Origin: Limnohabitans sp. Jir61
Lineage (GTDB): Bacteria > Pseudomonadota > Gammaproteobacteria > Burkholderiales > Burkholderiaceae_C
Assembly (NCBI RefSeq): GCF_003063545.1
Contig: NZ_NESD01000002.1
Location: 62,001-126,000 of the forward strand
Direction: 5' to 3'
Length of the DNA stretch: 64,000 bases
The notes under the pieces are model-generated. The model had not been told where the DNA came from. It did not search any database and saw only the letters and a list, made by a program, of their open reading frames with translations. Of the stretch, positions 7,960-17,757 are shown piece after piece (position 1 is the first letter of the stretch; each line of letters begins with the position of its first letter). Made by a program: the position numbers and the translations under genes.

Positions 7960-9282
7960 TTAAGTCAATGCATGAACAAGCCACAACGAGATGGCGGGGA
8001 ACGCAATCAACAGCGACAAGCGAATGCCGTCTGTAATAAGGAAAGGCACCACACCTTTGTAGGTTTCAACCATGGGCACATCCTTGGCCAAACCATTCAT
8101 GATGTACACGTTAAGACCCACAGGCGGGAAGATCATGCCGATCTCGCAAACTGTCAGAATAAGAATACCAAACCACAGCGACTTATCAGACGGGTTTAAC
8201 CCGAAGAAATCCATGCCCAAAATGACTGGGAACAAGGTGGGAACGGTGAGCAAAATCATGGACATCTCATCCATCACACAACCCAAGATGATGTAGAAGA
8301 TCATGATGCCGGCCATCACCACCAGCGGTGAAATCTGCAAATGGCCCACCATGTCAGCCAACTGTGCAGGCAACTGCGAGAGGGCCAATGAGGCGTTGAT
8401 CATGTCTGCGCCAATAAAGATCAAGAAGATCATGCCGCTGGTCTGCGCCGTGGTGCGAATAGACGCCACGAGCTTGTCAAACGTCATCTCGCGACGCAGC
8501 AAGGTGATGGCAAAGGTCAACACGTTGCCAATGGCCGCACCCTCGGTTGCGGTGAATACACCGCCATAGATGCCACCGAACACCACTAAAAAGATGGCAG
8601 CAATCGGCCACACATTCAAGGCGCTGGTCAGCACTTCACTGCTAGAGGCCGCTTTGGCTTGAGGCGCCTGGTCTGGGTGAATGCGAACAATCACCGCAAT
8701 GGCGAGAAGATAGCCTGCTGCAGCCAGTAAAGCTGGGATATAGGCTGCCAAAAACATCTTAGTGATGTTCTGCTCAGTCAAGATGGCGTAGACCATCAAC
8801 GTCACTGAAGGCGGCAGCAGCACACCCATCGTGCCCCCCGTAGCGAGCACTGCAGTAGCCAGTCTGCCCGAGTAGTTGATGCGACGCATTTCGGGGTAAG
8901 CCACTTGCGCAATGGTGGCGGTCGTTGCCACGGTAGAGCCAGAGATGGAACCAAACGCGGCACATGCCAACACACCCGCCATGGCCATGCCGCCTTTGAA
9001 GCGCCCCAACAAAGCATTGGCAAAGTCAAACAGTGCTTTAGACAAACCGCCGTGCACTGCAAACGCGCCCATCAACATGAACAGCGGAATCACAGACAAG
9101 TCATAAATCGACACTCGGCTATAAACAGCGCCTTTGAGGTGCGATAGCAAAGGCAACCAGCCCGCCAAGGCCATGTAACCCACAGCACCTGGCACAAACA
9201 TAGAAATGGCAATCGGTACGCGAACGGCCATCAGCACCAACATGGCGCCAAACATGGCTAAACCAATACTCATCGTGCTCAT
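7960..9282 (-). CDS. dctM: TRAP transporter large permease subunit
   Basis: A 440-residue, very hydrophobic DctM-type subunit with about 12 membrane helices, the Na+-coupled transport unit of the TRAP system. Typical segments are GGTMGVLLPPSVTLMVY, FGGIYGGVFTATEGAAIG and PPVGLNVYIMNGL. The start at 9282 was chosen over an upstream one at 9384 because it overlaps the dctQ stop in an ATGA junction and begins directly at the first membrane helix; the longer version would overlap dctQ by 100 bases. Confidence 0.93.
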   Translation of the reverse strand: MSTMSIGLAMFGAMLVLMAVRVPIAISMFVPGAVGYMALAGWLPLLSHLKGAVYSRVSIYDLSVIPLFMLMGAFAVHGGLSKALFDFANALLGRFKGGMAMAGVLACAAFGSISGSTVATTATIAQVAYPEMRRINYSGRLATAVLATGGTMGVLLPPSVTLMVYAILTEQNITKMFLAAYIPALLAAAGYLLAIAVIVRIHPDQAPQAKAASSSEVLTSALNVWPIAAIFLVVFGGIYGGVFTATEGAAIGNVLTFAITLLRREMTFDKLVASIRTTAQTSGMIFLIFIGADMINASLALSQLPAQLADMVGHLQISPLVVMAGIMIFYIILGCVMDEMSMILLTVPTLFPVILGMDFFGLNPSDKSLWFGILILTVCEIGMIFPPVGLNVYIMNGLAKDVPMVETYKGVVPFLITDGIRLSLLIAFPAISLWLVHALT

Positions 9283-9794
9283 ACTTCTTCCTTCGCAATC
9301 AAACCAAGGTGTTGCAGGGTTTGAACAAACCCAATCACCGAGCACAGCGCCAAGCCTGGCACCATCAACATATAGGGAATCCACAGTGGTAAGGCCATCA
9401 GCATGGAAGTTTCTTGGTTGGCTTTGATGTCAATGCAACCTACCGACACGCGCCAAGCGACCAAACCCAACACCAGCGTGTAGAGGAACGTGCCAAAAGC
9501 ATCCAGTCTGCTTTGTGTTTTTTCTGAAGTGCCTGTAGTGAAGAAATCCACAATGATGTTGGCTTGACGAAACTGGGTATAGGGCAAGAAGGAAGCCACT
9601 ACCACCGCACAACCCAGCTGGACCAACTCCACATCGCCCAAGATGGGGTGTGAAAAGAAAGCGCGGCCAATCACGCTCACCACCGTCACCGAGGCAATGG
9701 CGACTAACACTGCGCCACCAATAGTGGCGCTGGCATCGCACAAGCGCTGTAAGACGCGGTCCACGCCAGATGCCGGCGTATGTTGCTCACTCAT
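9279..9794 (-). CDS. dctQ: TRAP transporter small permease subunit
   Basis: A 171-residue four-helix membrane protein of the DctQ family, with the conserved entry of helix 2 (GDVELVQLGCAVVVASFLPYTQ region) and a second hairpin of helices. It scaffolds DctM. First gene of the minus-strand operon dctQ-dctM-dctP; a GAGGAG ribosome site lies just before the ATG. An inverted repeat about 85 bases upstream may be a regulator site. Confidence 0.9.
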   Translation of the reverse strand: MSEQHTPASGVDRVLQRLCDASATIGGAVLVAIASVTVVSVIGRAFFSHPILGDVELVQLGCAVVVASFLPYTQFRQANIIVDFFTTGTSEKTQSRLDAFGTFLYTLVLGLVAWRVSVGCIDIKANQETSMLMALPLWIPYMLMVPGLALCSVIGFVQTLQHLGLIAKEEV

Positions 9795-9877
9795 AAATGC
9801 TCCTCTTTTTAGGTCTTGTTTTGTCGGGTCAATTCTCTCGATTGAATTAACCCCAAATTGAACGTTAGGAATCTACC

Positions 9878-9902
9878 AGATATGCAATTTCGATATATCT
9901 GA
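9878..9902. promoter_or_regulatory. inverted repeat upstream of dctQ, possible operator
   Basis: Arms CAGATAT (9878-9884) and ATATCTG (9896-9902) with an 11-base centre, in the AT-rich gap between dctQ (-) and the end of pobA (-). Spacing of about one and a half helical turns suits a dimeric repressor or activator. No regulator gene is adjacent. Confidence 0.35.
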
Positions 9903-9973
9903 TGAACAGAAATAACTTGCAAAGAAAAAGGGTGATGACACGTTTGATAGTCATCCCCCTCCTCGAAGCCAAG

Positions 9974-11209
<1,236 letters not shown>

Positions 11210-11254
11210 CTATCGCAAAGTTCAAAATGCAAACCTGCGCGGTGAATAGAATAC

Positions 11255-11273
11255 TTGCGCGATGATCGCGCAA
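11255..11273. promoter_or_regulatory. palindromic operator between pobA and the IclR-type regulator
   Basis: TTGCGCGATGATCGCGCAA: two perfect 8-base arms around a 3-base centre. It starts just downstream of a plausible -10 for the regulator gene (TAGAAT, 11247-11252) and about 97 bases upstream of the pobA start. That position fits autoregulation of the IclR gene and possible control of pobA. Confidence 0.6.
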
Positions 11274-11293
11274 CCTACATTGACGGCAAACGT

Positions 11294-12076
11294 ATGAATA
11301 AGTCTGACTGGATCGAGGGCATGGCCCGTGGGATGACCGTGCTGGAGAGCTTTGACACCGAACGGCAACGTTTAAATGCAACGCTAACAGCTGAACGCAC
11401 GGGACTCACGCGTGCTGCTGCAAGACGGCATTTGTTGACCTTAGCGAACTTAGGCTACTTGGAGTCCGATGGTCAGTACTTCTGGCTGTCGGCAAAAGTA
11501 CTCGGTTTTGCTGGTAGCTACTTGTCAGGCGCACGTTTACCTCGTGCAGTGCAACCGACCTTGCATCAATTGAGCTTAGCCACACAACTGTCATGCTCTG
11601 TTGCCGTTTTGCAAAACGATTCAGTGATCATCGTCGCGCGTGGCATCTGGCAAGGCAGCCATACCCAAACTAAGGCAAGCCACAACGTATTGGCTTACGG
11701 ACTCCATGTGGGGACTCGCCTACCCGCTCATGCCACGTCTACTGGCCAAGTCCTCCTCGCTAACTTACCCAACACAGAGTTGATGGCATGGTTAAAAAAC
11801 ACACCACTCAGTCGGTTGACTACAAACACCGCCATACAGGCCAGCTCATTGAAACAAAAACTCAAAGCCATCGCCAAACAAGATTATTGTGTGGCCAATC
11901 AAGAGCATGAGTTAGGGGTTGATGCAATAGCAGTGCCATTAAGAAACACAAGTGGCAAGACAGTTGCTGCACTAAATTTAGTGCGTTCGAGCATAGACAG
12001 TAATGCCCAGGATTTGGCATCGCTTTGGTTGCCATTGCTGCAACAGACAGCGCAGACGTTGCGACCTTTGATCTAG
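11294..12076 (+). CDS. IclR-family transcriptional regulator (PobR/PcaU-like)
   Basis: A 260-residue regulator: N-terminal winged helix-turn-helix (ARGMTVLESFDTERQRLNAT, then TGLTRAAARRHLLTLANLGYLE, residues ~9-60) and a C-terminal IclR effector domain with LPAHATSTGQVLLA and DYCVANQEHELGVDAIAVPL. Related proteins PobR and PcaU of Acinetobacter sense 4-hydroxybenzoate or protocatechuate. Divergent from pobA with a perfect palindrome between, so pobA is its probable target. An alternative start at 11255 would place the palindrome inside the coding region, so the inner ATG is preferred, though its ribosome site is weak. Confidence 0.88.
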   Translation: MNKSDWIEGMARGMTVLESFDTERQRLNATLTAERTGLTRAAARRHLLTLANLGYLESDGQYFWLSAKVLGFAGSYLSGARLPRAVQPTLHQLSLATQLSCSVAVLQNDSVIIVARGIWQGSHTQTKASHNVLAYGLHVGTRLPAHATSTGQVLLANLPNTELMAWLKNTPLSRLTTNTAIQASSLKQKLKAIAKQDYCVANQEHELGVDAIAVPLRNTSGKTVAALNLVRSSIDSNAQDLASLWLPLLQQTAQTLRPLI

Positions 12077-12089
12077 CCTGTATTTAAGC

Positions 12090-13052
12090 CTAATCAATTT
12101 TGAGCTTAAGCTCAGAAATCAACTTGCTGTATTTGGCTTGATCACGTTTGATCAGTTTTTGCATTTCATCAGGTGAAGTGACGAATGGCTCAATCCCACC
12201 CGCGTTGGCAAAAGATTCTGCCAATTCATGAGAAGCCAACACGCGTGCAACATCTTTACGCAAGCGTTGCACGATGAGATCAGGAGTACCACGCGGCGCG
12301 AACAAACCAATCCAAATCGTGTTGTCAAAGCCAGGGTAAAACTCTGAAACAGTAGGCACATCGGGCAGCAACTTAGATCGCGCTAACCCGCTCACCGCGA
12401 TCGCGCGCAACTTGCCAGCCTTGATTAAAGATGAGTTCGAGGTACCAGAAAACATCGCCACCGTTTCACCCCCGATAGTGGCGGTGGTTGCTGCAGTGCC
12501 GCCTTTGTATGGAACGTGCAACAAATCAATGTCAGCCTTGGCTTTGAGCAACTCCATGGTCAAGTGGTGTTGGCTGCCATTACCGCCTGAGGCGTAGGCC
12601 AATGCTGGCTTGGCATTCTTTGCATATGCCACAAACTCTGGCAAAGTTTTGACAGGAAGATTGGCATTGATCGACAACACAAACTGATTGGCTCCCAAGG
12701 TGGCAATAGGAATCAGCTCTTTATTCACATCCACCGTCGATTGCTTGTAAAGGTATGGATTGATGACAAACAAACTATCCATGCCGACCAACAAGGTGTA
12801 ACCATCAGCAGTTGCATGCGCTGCATACTCAGCCGCTAATTGACCGTTCGAACCAATTTTGTTCTCCACCACCACAGGTTGAGACCAAAGCATTGCCAAT
12901 CGATGGCCCACGGCGCGGGCAATCAAATCAGGTGCGCCGCCTGGAGGAATGGGTGAAATCAAACGCACTGTTTTTTGTGGATAGTCTTGTGCAAATGCAC
13001 ACACACCCAACCAGTACACCAGACAAGCCAAGACACATTTTCTAAGCGACAT
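12090..13052 (-). CDS. Bug/TctC-family periplasmic solute receptor
   Basis: A 320-residue tripartite-tricarboxylate (TctC, Bug) receptor. A signal peptide ends near ALA-type site FAQ (residue ~22), followed by the family opening YPQKTVRLISPIPPGG, then VVENKIGSNGQLAAEYAA, YASGGNGSQHHLTMELLK and the HVPYKGGTAAT loop that closes over the carboxylate. No TctA/TctB membrane genes are here; orphan Bug receptors are common in Burkholderiales. Last gene of the minus-strand operon that begins at 15773; 10 bases after the aldolase gene. Confidence 0.92.
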   Translation of the reverse strand: MSLRKCVLACLVYWLGVCAFAQDYPQKTVRLISPIPPGGAPDLIARAVGHRLAMLWSQPVVVENKIGSNGQLAAEYAAHATADGYTLLVGMDSLFVINPYLYKQSTVDVNKELIPIATLGANQFVLSINANLPVKTLPEFVAYAKNAKPALAYASGGNGSQHHLTMELLKAKADIDLLHVPYKGGTAATTATIGGETVAMFSGTSNSSLIKAGKLRAIAVSGLARSKLLPDVPTVSEFYPGFDNTIWIGLFAPRGTPDLIVQRLRKDVARVLASHELAESFANAGGIEPFVTSPDEMQKLIKRDQAKYSKLISELKLKID

Positions 13053-13062
13053 GATGAGCCCC

Positions 13063-13767
13063 TTAATGTGTGTTGCTAAGTCGTTTGATTTTTCTTACCA
13101 AGTAGTTGAAGTTGATGGTGTACTGCTCATCGCGTGTGATGTCATGGTGTAACTTTTGAATTTGGGAAACATCAAATGTTTCCCCTACGCCAGCTGACAT
13201 GGCCGCCAATTGAATTTGACAAGCGTTCTCAAGCATGATCAACAAAATTGTGGCTTCTTCCACCGTTGATCCGACCACAGACACGCCGTGGTTACGCATC
13301 AGCACCGCTTTGCATGAACCTAATGCTTTTGCCACACCAATACCAAGCTCAGTGGTGCGAATCAAATCAATGGATTCGTCAAAGTAAGGTAACCCATCAG
13401 CAAACGCCACGCTGGGTTGACTGATGGGTTGCAGCTTTTTGCCTGTAGCCGAAAATGCAACAGCATAAGTAGGATGTGCGTGAATCACACTGTTGACATC
13501 TGGTCTAGCTTTGTAAATTTCGGAATGAATGAACACCTCACTGTGGCGTCGCCCTGTGCCGCCTACTTTCTCGCCTTCCAAGTTGCAAAGCACCATGTTC
13601 TCTGGTGTGATTTCGTCAAAACCAAAACTGTGTGGTTTCATGTAAAAGTGATCTGAATCACCGGGCACGCGAATGGACACATGTCCACGCGTCAAGTCCC
13701 CCAAGCCGTGATGGTCAATGATGAGGCCCGCTTCGATCAGTCGTTGTTGCGTTGGATTACCAGACAT
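13063..13767 (-). CDS. class II aldolase/adducin-family protein
   Basis: A 234-residue protein with the fuculose-aldolase-like fold: SVIHAHPTYAVAFSA supplies two metal histidines, MRNHGVSVVG the third, and SEVFIHSEIY the catalytic glutamate. Family members are zinc aldolases, epimerases, or decarboxylases/dehydratases of aromatic side-chain metabolism. In this operon it sits between a 4,5-dihydroxyphthalate decarboxylase-like gene and Bug receptors, so a role in breaking down an aromatic or branched acid is plausible but unproven. Confidence 0.87.
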   Translation of the reverse strand: MSGNPTQQRLIEAGLIIDHHGLGDLTRGHVSIRVPGDSDHFYMKPHSFGFDEITPENMVLCNLEGEKVGGTGRRHSEVFIHSEIYKARPDVNSVIHAHPTYAVAFSATGKKLQPISQPSVAFADGLPYFDESIDLIRTTELGIGVAKALGSCKAVLMRNHGVSVVGSTVEEATILLIMLENACQIQLAAMSAGVGETFDVSQIQKLHHDITRDEQYTINFNYLVRKIKRLSNTH

Positions 13768-13784
13768 TGAATTCTCTTGTTAAG

Positions 13785-14777
13785 TTAAATTTTGAATGCT
13801 TCGAGCGATTCAGGTGCAAACAAATCCGCGACATTGAGTTTGTGCGCTGATAAGCCCTGTTCGTGGTGATAGCGTGTAAAGGTGTCTAGCGTCTTGTAGT
13901 TTTTCTCTAGACCATAAGCCCACCAGTCATCGCCAAACTCTCGACGCGCATCTTCGACGTGAGCCGTCAGCCATGGCAACATCGCCTTCAAAGCGGCCGT
14001 TTCATACAAATCTCGGTAGGTGTGACGTTGCGCCTCAATGAAAGCTTTGGTCAAAGACTGTGCAATCCAGCGATTGGCTTCGTACACCTCACGACGAATC
14101 ACGACCGTGTGCATGATGGGGAAAATCCCCGTATCTCGGTAATAAGCACGCTCTACATCAACATAATTCTCAAACAAGCGACGCACCTTGCCGTCACCCT
14201 TTAAAAACGAAGATGGCATACGTGCGGTGTAAAGCGCATCCAACTCGCCGTCATGCAGCATTTGTGACAAGGTTTGCGTTGGACCAATGGGGTTAACTTG
14301 GAAATTTGAAGGCAATTGAAGCTTCATTTTTTCTATGCGTCCTGGCTCTTCCTCGCCTCCAAACAAATATGGCTGAGCATCTACAGCAACACCATAGTGA
14401 TCGGCCAAGATGCCACGAATCCAAACAGGTGCCGTCATCTGGTATTCGGGGCTCGCAATGCGTTTGCCAATCAAATCTTTGGGCTCGTGAATGCCACTTT
14501 CTGCATTGACGTAAATGCAAGAGTGTCTAAAAAATCGCGAGGGAAAAATTGGCAAGGCTACAAAGGGGCGCTCAGGCTTGTTCAATGTGACACAGTAAGA
14601 AGACAACGACATTTCTGCGACATCAAACTCTTGAAACCTAGCCATACGAAAGAAGGTTTCTTCCACGGGCAAGTTCAGATAATTCAGATCAATCCCATCA
14701 ACTTGAACCGTTCCATCCATCAGCGCGCGCGTTCGATCGTAGTTCCAGCACGCAAAGCTCAGTTTTAATTTACTCAC
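13785..14777 (-). CDS. 4,5-dihydroxyphthalate decarboxylase-like protein
   Basis: A 330-residue cytoplasmic protein (no signal peptide) with the features of the Pht5/4,5-dihydroxyphthalate decarboxylase family: LKLSFACWNYDRTRALMDGTV, FDVAEMSLSSY, ALPIFPSRFFRHSCIYVN, DLIGKRIASPEYQMTAPVWIRG and DALYTARMPSSF. True members decarboxylate 4,5-dihydroxyphthalate to protocatechuate, the same product made by PobA encoded 3 kb away. The fold is that of periplasmic binding proteins, and many annotated relatives are of unknown function. Ring-oxygenase genes for phthalate are not in the window. Confidence 0.82.
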   Translation of the reverse strand: MSKLKLSFACWNYDRTRALMDGTVQVDGIDLNYLNLPVEETFFRMARFQEFDVAEMSLSSYCVTLNKPERPFVALPIFPSRFFRHSCIYVNAESGIHEPKDLIGKRIASPEYQMTAPVWIRGILADHYGVAVDAQPYLFGGEEEPGRIEKMKLQLPSNFQVNPIGPTQTLSQMLHDGELDALYTARMPSSFLKGDGKVRRLFENYVDVERAYYRDTGIFPIMHTVVIRREVYEANRWIAQSLTKAFIEAQRHTYRDLYETAALKAMLPWLTAHVEDARREFGDDWWAYGLEKNYKTLDTFTRYHHEQGLSAHKLNVADLFAPESLEAFKI

Positions 14778-14780
14778 CCA

Positions 14781-15773
14781 TCACTCCTGTTGTTTGATGC
14801 CTGCAGCTTGGATTGCCTTACCAAAGCGTTCAATTTCGTCATTAATGGCACGCGCATACTCCGTAGACCCAACGCCCACAGCCTCAATGCCCGAATTACT
14901 CAAAGACTGAACAACCTCGGGCATCTTTGCGACCACGGCTATTTCACTGCTGATGCGATCTATGGCTGCTTGCGATGTACCTGTTGAAGCCAGCACGCCA
15001 ATGATCGGCGCAAAGTCAAAACCAGGAATTAACTCTGACACTGTCGGTACATTGGGTTCTTGAGGAGAACGCTTGGCCGCATTGCTGCCAATCAAACGCA
15101 CTTGCCCTGACTTCACAAAGCCCGACAGAGATGGCAACGCTGAAAACAACATATCCACTTGACCACCAATCAAAGCGGGGACTGACTGCGCAGTACCTTT
15201 GAACGGCACATGGGTCATGTCTAAATTCATGGCTGATTTCAACGCTTCCATGCTTAAGTGATGCGTGCTGCCAACGCCAGAAGACCCATAAGTCAACGTG
15301 CCAGGCTTATTCTTGGCCAATGCCACCAATTCTTTCAAATTATTCGCAGGAATTTTGGCGTTGACCGCCAAATACAAAGGCGCCCGTGCCGCTAATGAAA
15401 CTGGCACAAAGTCGCGTTTGTAGTCGTAGCTGATTGATTTATACAAAGCAGGGTTGATGGAAAACATCGATGCGTCCGTCAACATGAAGGTATAGCCATC
15501 TTTCGGCGCAGCCGCCATGGCTTGCGCAGCAACTACGCCGTTCGCCCCCGGCTTGTTGTCAATCACCACAGGCTGACCCAAGCGCTCACCCAAACGCTGC
15601 GCATAATTGCGGGCCACCGTGTCGGGTAACCCACCTGCTGAGTAAGGAACTATGAACTTGATAGGGTGATTAGGATAAGTCTGAGCCCATGCAGCAGTAA
15701 GTGAAAAACTAAGCACGATGAAGCAGAGAGATTGCCACATCAGATGAAAACGCATGCACAAATACTGAGACAT
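14781..15773 (-). CDS. Bug/TctC-family periplasmic solute receptor
   Basis: A 330-residue TctC-type receptor with a signal peptide (hydrophobic residues ~13-29, cleaved near AWAQ) and the family signatures YPNHPIKFIVPYSAGGLPDT, VVIDNKPGANGVVAAQAMA, YGSSGVGSTHHLSMEALK and HVPFKGTAQSVPALIGGQ. First gene of the operon Bug-decarboxylase-aldolase-Bug; only 3 bases separate it from the next gene. The two Bug receptors of this operon are clearly different in sequence and so probably bind different ligands. Confidence 0.92.
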   Translation of the reverse strand: MSQYLCMRFHLMWQSLCFIVLSFSLTAAWAQTYPNHPIKFIVPYSAGGLPDTVARNYAQRLGERLGQPVVIDNKPGANGVVAAQAMAAAPKDGYTFMLTDASMFSINPALYKSISYDYKRDFVPVSLAARAPLYLAVNAKIPANNLKELVALAKNKPGTLTYGSSGVGSTHHLSMEALKSAMNLDMTHVPFKGTAQSVPALIGGQVDMLFSALPSLSGFVKSGQVRLIGSNAAKRSPQEPNVPTVSELIPGFDFAPIIGVLASTGTSQAAIDRISSEIAVVAKMPEVVQSLSNSGIEAVGVGSTEYARAINDEIERFGKAIQAAGIKQQE

Positions 15774-15870
15774 GAATCACTCCATTTAGAAGACTCATCA
15801 GATTTCAGCACGCTATGTGCTTTACTCATGTAACCAACTTGACTTCAAAAATGTCTGCTAGAAATATGGA

Positions 15871-15905
15871 AAAAGGCCGCTAGGTGGTTAAACCTAGCGG
15901 CCTTT
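15871..15905 (-). terminator. terminator of tmRNA
   Basis: On the minus strand AAAGGCCGCTAGG pairs with CCTAGCGGCCTTT, followed by a T-run, directly after the tmRNA CCA end. The + strand is almost equally T-rich, so it could also stop transcripts from the right-hand side of the Bug operon promoter region. Confidence 0.88.
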
Positions 15906-15916
15906 GTCGTTGCAGA

Positions 15917-16291
15917 TGGTGGAGCTGGCGGGATTTGAACCCGCGTCCACAAGCCTTTTTCGTACAGTTCTACATGTGTAGTCGTCTGATTTGAGTCTCG
16001 CCGTGTGCGTCGCGCAGCGACACGCTACGCACCCAGCCAGTACCCTTTTTTCTCACACCACCTCAAGGTACCCGAGGTGATGCCAGCCCATATGTTTTCC
16101 CTTGCAGCTAGGAAGTCTTGCGACCCCCTAACCCAGCCTATCGGCCAACTGTTGCAAGGCTCACCGGATTAAGCGGCGAGTGCGAAACGTTCGTCGTTTG
16201 CAGTTAGTTTTTTTTCCGAAGATTTACGAGGATCAGAACCTCGACATGCCCTGCCACGCGTCCGAACCCATGTCGAAACCAGTGCAGCCCC
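15917..16291 (-). ncRNA. ssrA: tmRNA (ssrA), tag peptide ANDERFALAA
   Basis: Transfer-messenger RNA, 375 bases, for ribosome rescue with SmpB. The 5' end GGGGCTG pairs with CAGCTCC before the 3' CCA (7 bp, one G-U), and the T-arm reads GCGGGTTCAAATCCCGC. The tag frame runs from 16201 to 16172 on the minus strand and codes ANDERFALAA, then TAA at 16171-16169; the A-rich start and the -ALAA degradation end are standard. A G-C-rich pseudoknot region and a long run of A follow. Gene is continuous, not the permuted two-piece form. Confidence 0.97.
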
Positions 16292-16303
16292 AAGTCTCCT
16301 ATT

Positions 16304-16969
16304 TTAGGCCTCTGCCAGCAATTGCAAGAGCTTATTTGGAGAATCCACGAATAAATCTGCGCCCCAGGCGCTGATGTCAGTCTTTTCACCCAAGTAACCA
16401 TAGCCAGCAGCCACTGTGGGCATGCCTGCTGCGCGACCTGCTGCAATGTCACGCTCGTCATCGCCCACATACAAACACACCTCTGGGGGCAATGCCAAAC
16501 GGCGAGCCGCTTCAAACAAGGGTTCGGGATGCGGTTTAGGGTGTGGAGTTGTATCGCCGCTCACAATCGCACGCGCGCTGGCAAACAAGGGCATGGCAGC
16601 AGTCAGCGGATCAGTGAACCGCGCCATTTTGTTGGTCACCACGCCCCACGGCATTTGGCGCAACTGAAGGTGCTCAATCAAATCTTCCACGCCATCAAAC
16701 ACATAGGTGCGCACGGTCATCGCCGCTTCGTAGTTAGCAAAGAACTCTTCGCGCATGGTCATGAAGTCTTGATGCTCAGGCGTCATATCAAACGCCACCT
16801 TCAACATGCCGCGTGCTCCGGCACCTGCCAACGGTCGGTACAGCTCATAGGGCAACGACGACATGCCTCGGTCGGTGCGCATTTTGTCGGCGGCAGCACC
16901 AAGGTCGGGGGCGCTGTCAATCAAGGTGCCATCCAAATCGAACAGCACTGCACGAATATTTTTTAGCAT
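16304..16969 (-). CDS. gph: phosphoglycolate phosphatase
   Basis: A 221-residue HAD hydrolase removing phosphate from 2-phosphoglycolate formed in DNA repair. Nucleophile and acid are D11 and D13 in AVLFDLDGTLIDSAPDL; later motifs are GVVTNKMARFTDPL, PHPKPHPEPLFEA and YVGDDERDIAAGRAAGM. The start at 16969 overlaps the ubiG stop (TGATG); an earlier in-frame ATG at 17074 lies inside ubiG. The ubiG-gph pairing is common in Burkholderiales. Confidence 0.93.
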   Translation of the reverse strand: MLKNIRAVLFDLDGTLIDSAPDLGAAADKMRTDRGMSSLPYELYRPLAGAGARGMLKVAFDMTPEHQDFMTMREEFFANYEAAMTVRTYVFDGVEDLIEHLQLRQMPWGVVTNKMARFTDPLTAAMPLFASARAIVSGDTTPHPKPHPEPLFEAARRLALPPEVCLYVGDDERDIAAGRAAGMPTVAAGYGYLGEKTDISAWGADLFVDSPNKLLQLLAEA

Positions 16970-17688
16970 CACAACGACCTTTGCGTGGCAACCATGTAGT
17001 TGACGCTGGTGTCGCCACTCAGCCAGTAGCGCCGCGTAAGTGGGTTGTATTCCATGCCTCGGGTGTGTTGCCACTCAAGGCCTGCTTCTCGGCAATCACG
17101 TGCCAGCTCGCTGGGGCGAATGAACTTAGCGTATTCGTGTGTGCCACGCGGCAACAAGTTCAATACGTATTCAGCGCCCACGATGGCAAACAAAAATGAC
17201 TTAGCGTTGCGGTTGAGCGTCGAGAAAAACACATGGCCACCCGGCTTGACCAACTGCGCACAAGCTCGCACGATGGACGACGGGTCTGGCACGTGCTCGA
17301 GCATTTCCATGCAGGTCACCACATCAAAGCTGGCGGGCTGCTCTGCAGCCAACGCTTCCACCGCCACCTCACGGTATTGCACGTTAGGTGTTTGGGCCTC
17401 TAAGGCATGCAGCTGCGCCACTTTGAGCGACTTGGTCGCCAAGTCAATACCCAAAGCATGCGCGCCAGAACGCGCCATGGCGTCGGTCAAGATACCGCCG
17501 CCGCAACCCACATCCAACACTTTTTTGCCCTGCAAGGGCGCAATGCCATTGATCCAATCCAAACGCAGCGGATTGATTTGGTGCAATGGACGAAATTCGC
17601 TTTCTGGATCCCACCAACGGTGGGCGAGGTCTGAGAATTTGGCCAATTCGGCCTGGTCGACATTGGTATGAGTGGCAGTGTTTTCCAT
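16969..17688 (-). CDS. ubiG: ubiquinone biosynthesis O-methyltransferase
   Basis: A 239-residue class I SAM-dependent methyltransferase acting on both O-methylation steps of ubiquinone synthesis. Visible are [23 protein letters not shown] (family N-terminus), the SAM loop [16 protein letters not shown] near residue 57, [11 protein letters not shown] and the late [20 protein letters not shown] signature. Length is typical. Downstream of ompA but separated from it by a terminator; overlaps gph by one base. Confidence 0.96.
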   Translation of the reverse strand: MENTATHTNVDQAELAKFSDLAHRWWDPESEFRPLHQINPLRLDWINGIAPLQGKKVLDVGCGGGILTDAMARSGAHALGIDLATKSLKVAQLHALEAQTPNVQYREVAVEALAAEQPASFDVVTCMEMLEHVPDPSSIVRACAQLVKPGGHVFFSTLNRNAKSFLFAIVGAEYVLNLLPRGTHEYAKFIRPSELARDCREAGLEWQHTRGMEYNPLTRRYWLSGDTSVNYMVATQRSL

Positions 17689-17709
17689 GATTTGTATTGT
17701 CGTTCAAGC

Positions 17710-17744
17710 AAAAAGAAACCCCGCCGAGGCGGGGTTTCTTTTTT
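17710..17744. terminator. intrinsic terminator after ompA
   Basis: Stem AAAGAAACCCCGCC / GGCGGGGTTTCTTT flanked by an A-run and a T-run. It separates ompA (-) from ubiG (-), so these are separate transcription units. Confidence 0.9.
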
Positions 17745-17757
17745 AGATCAGGTCAGA

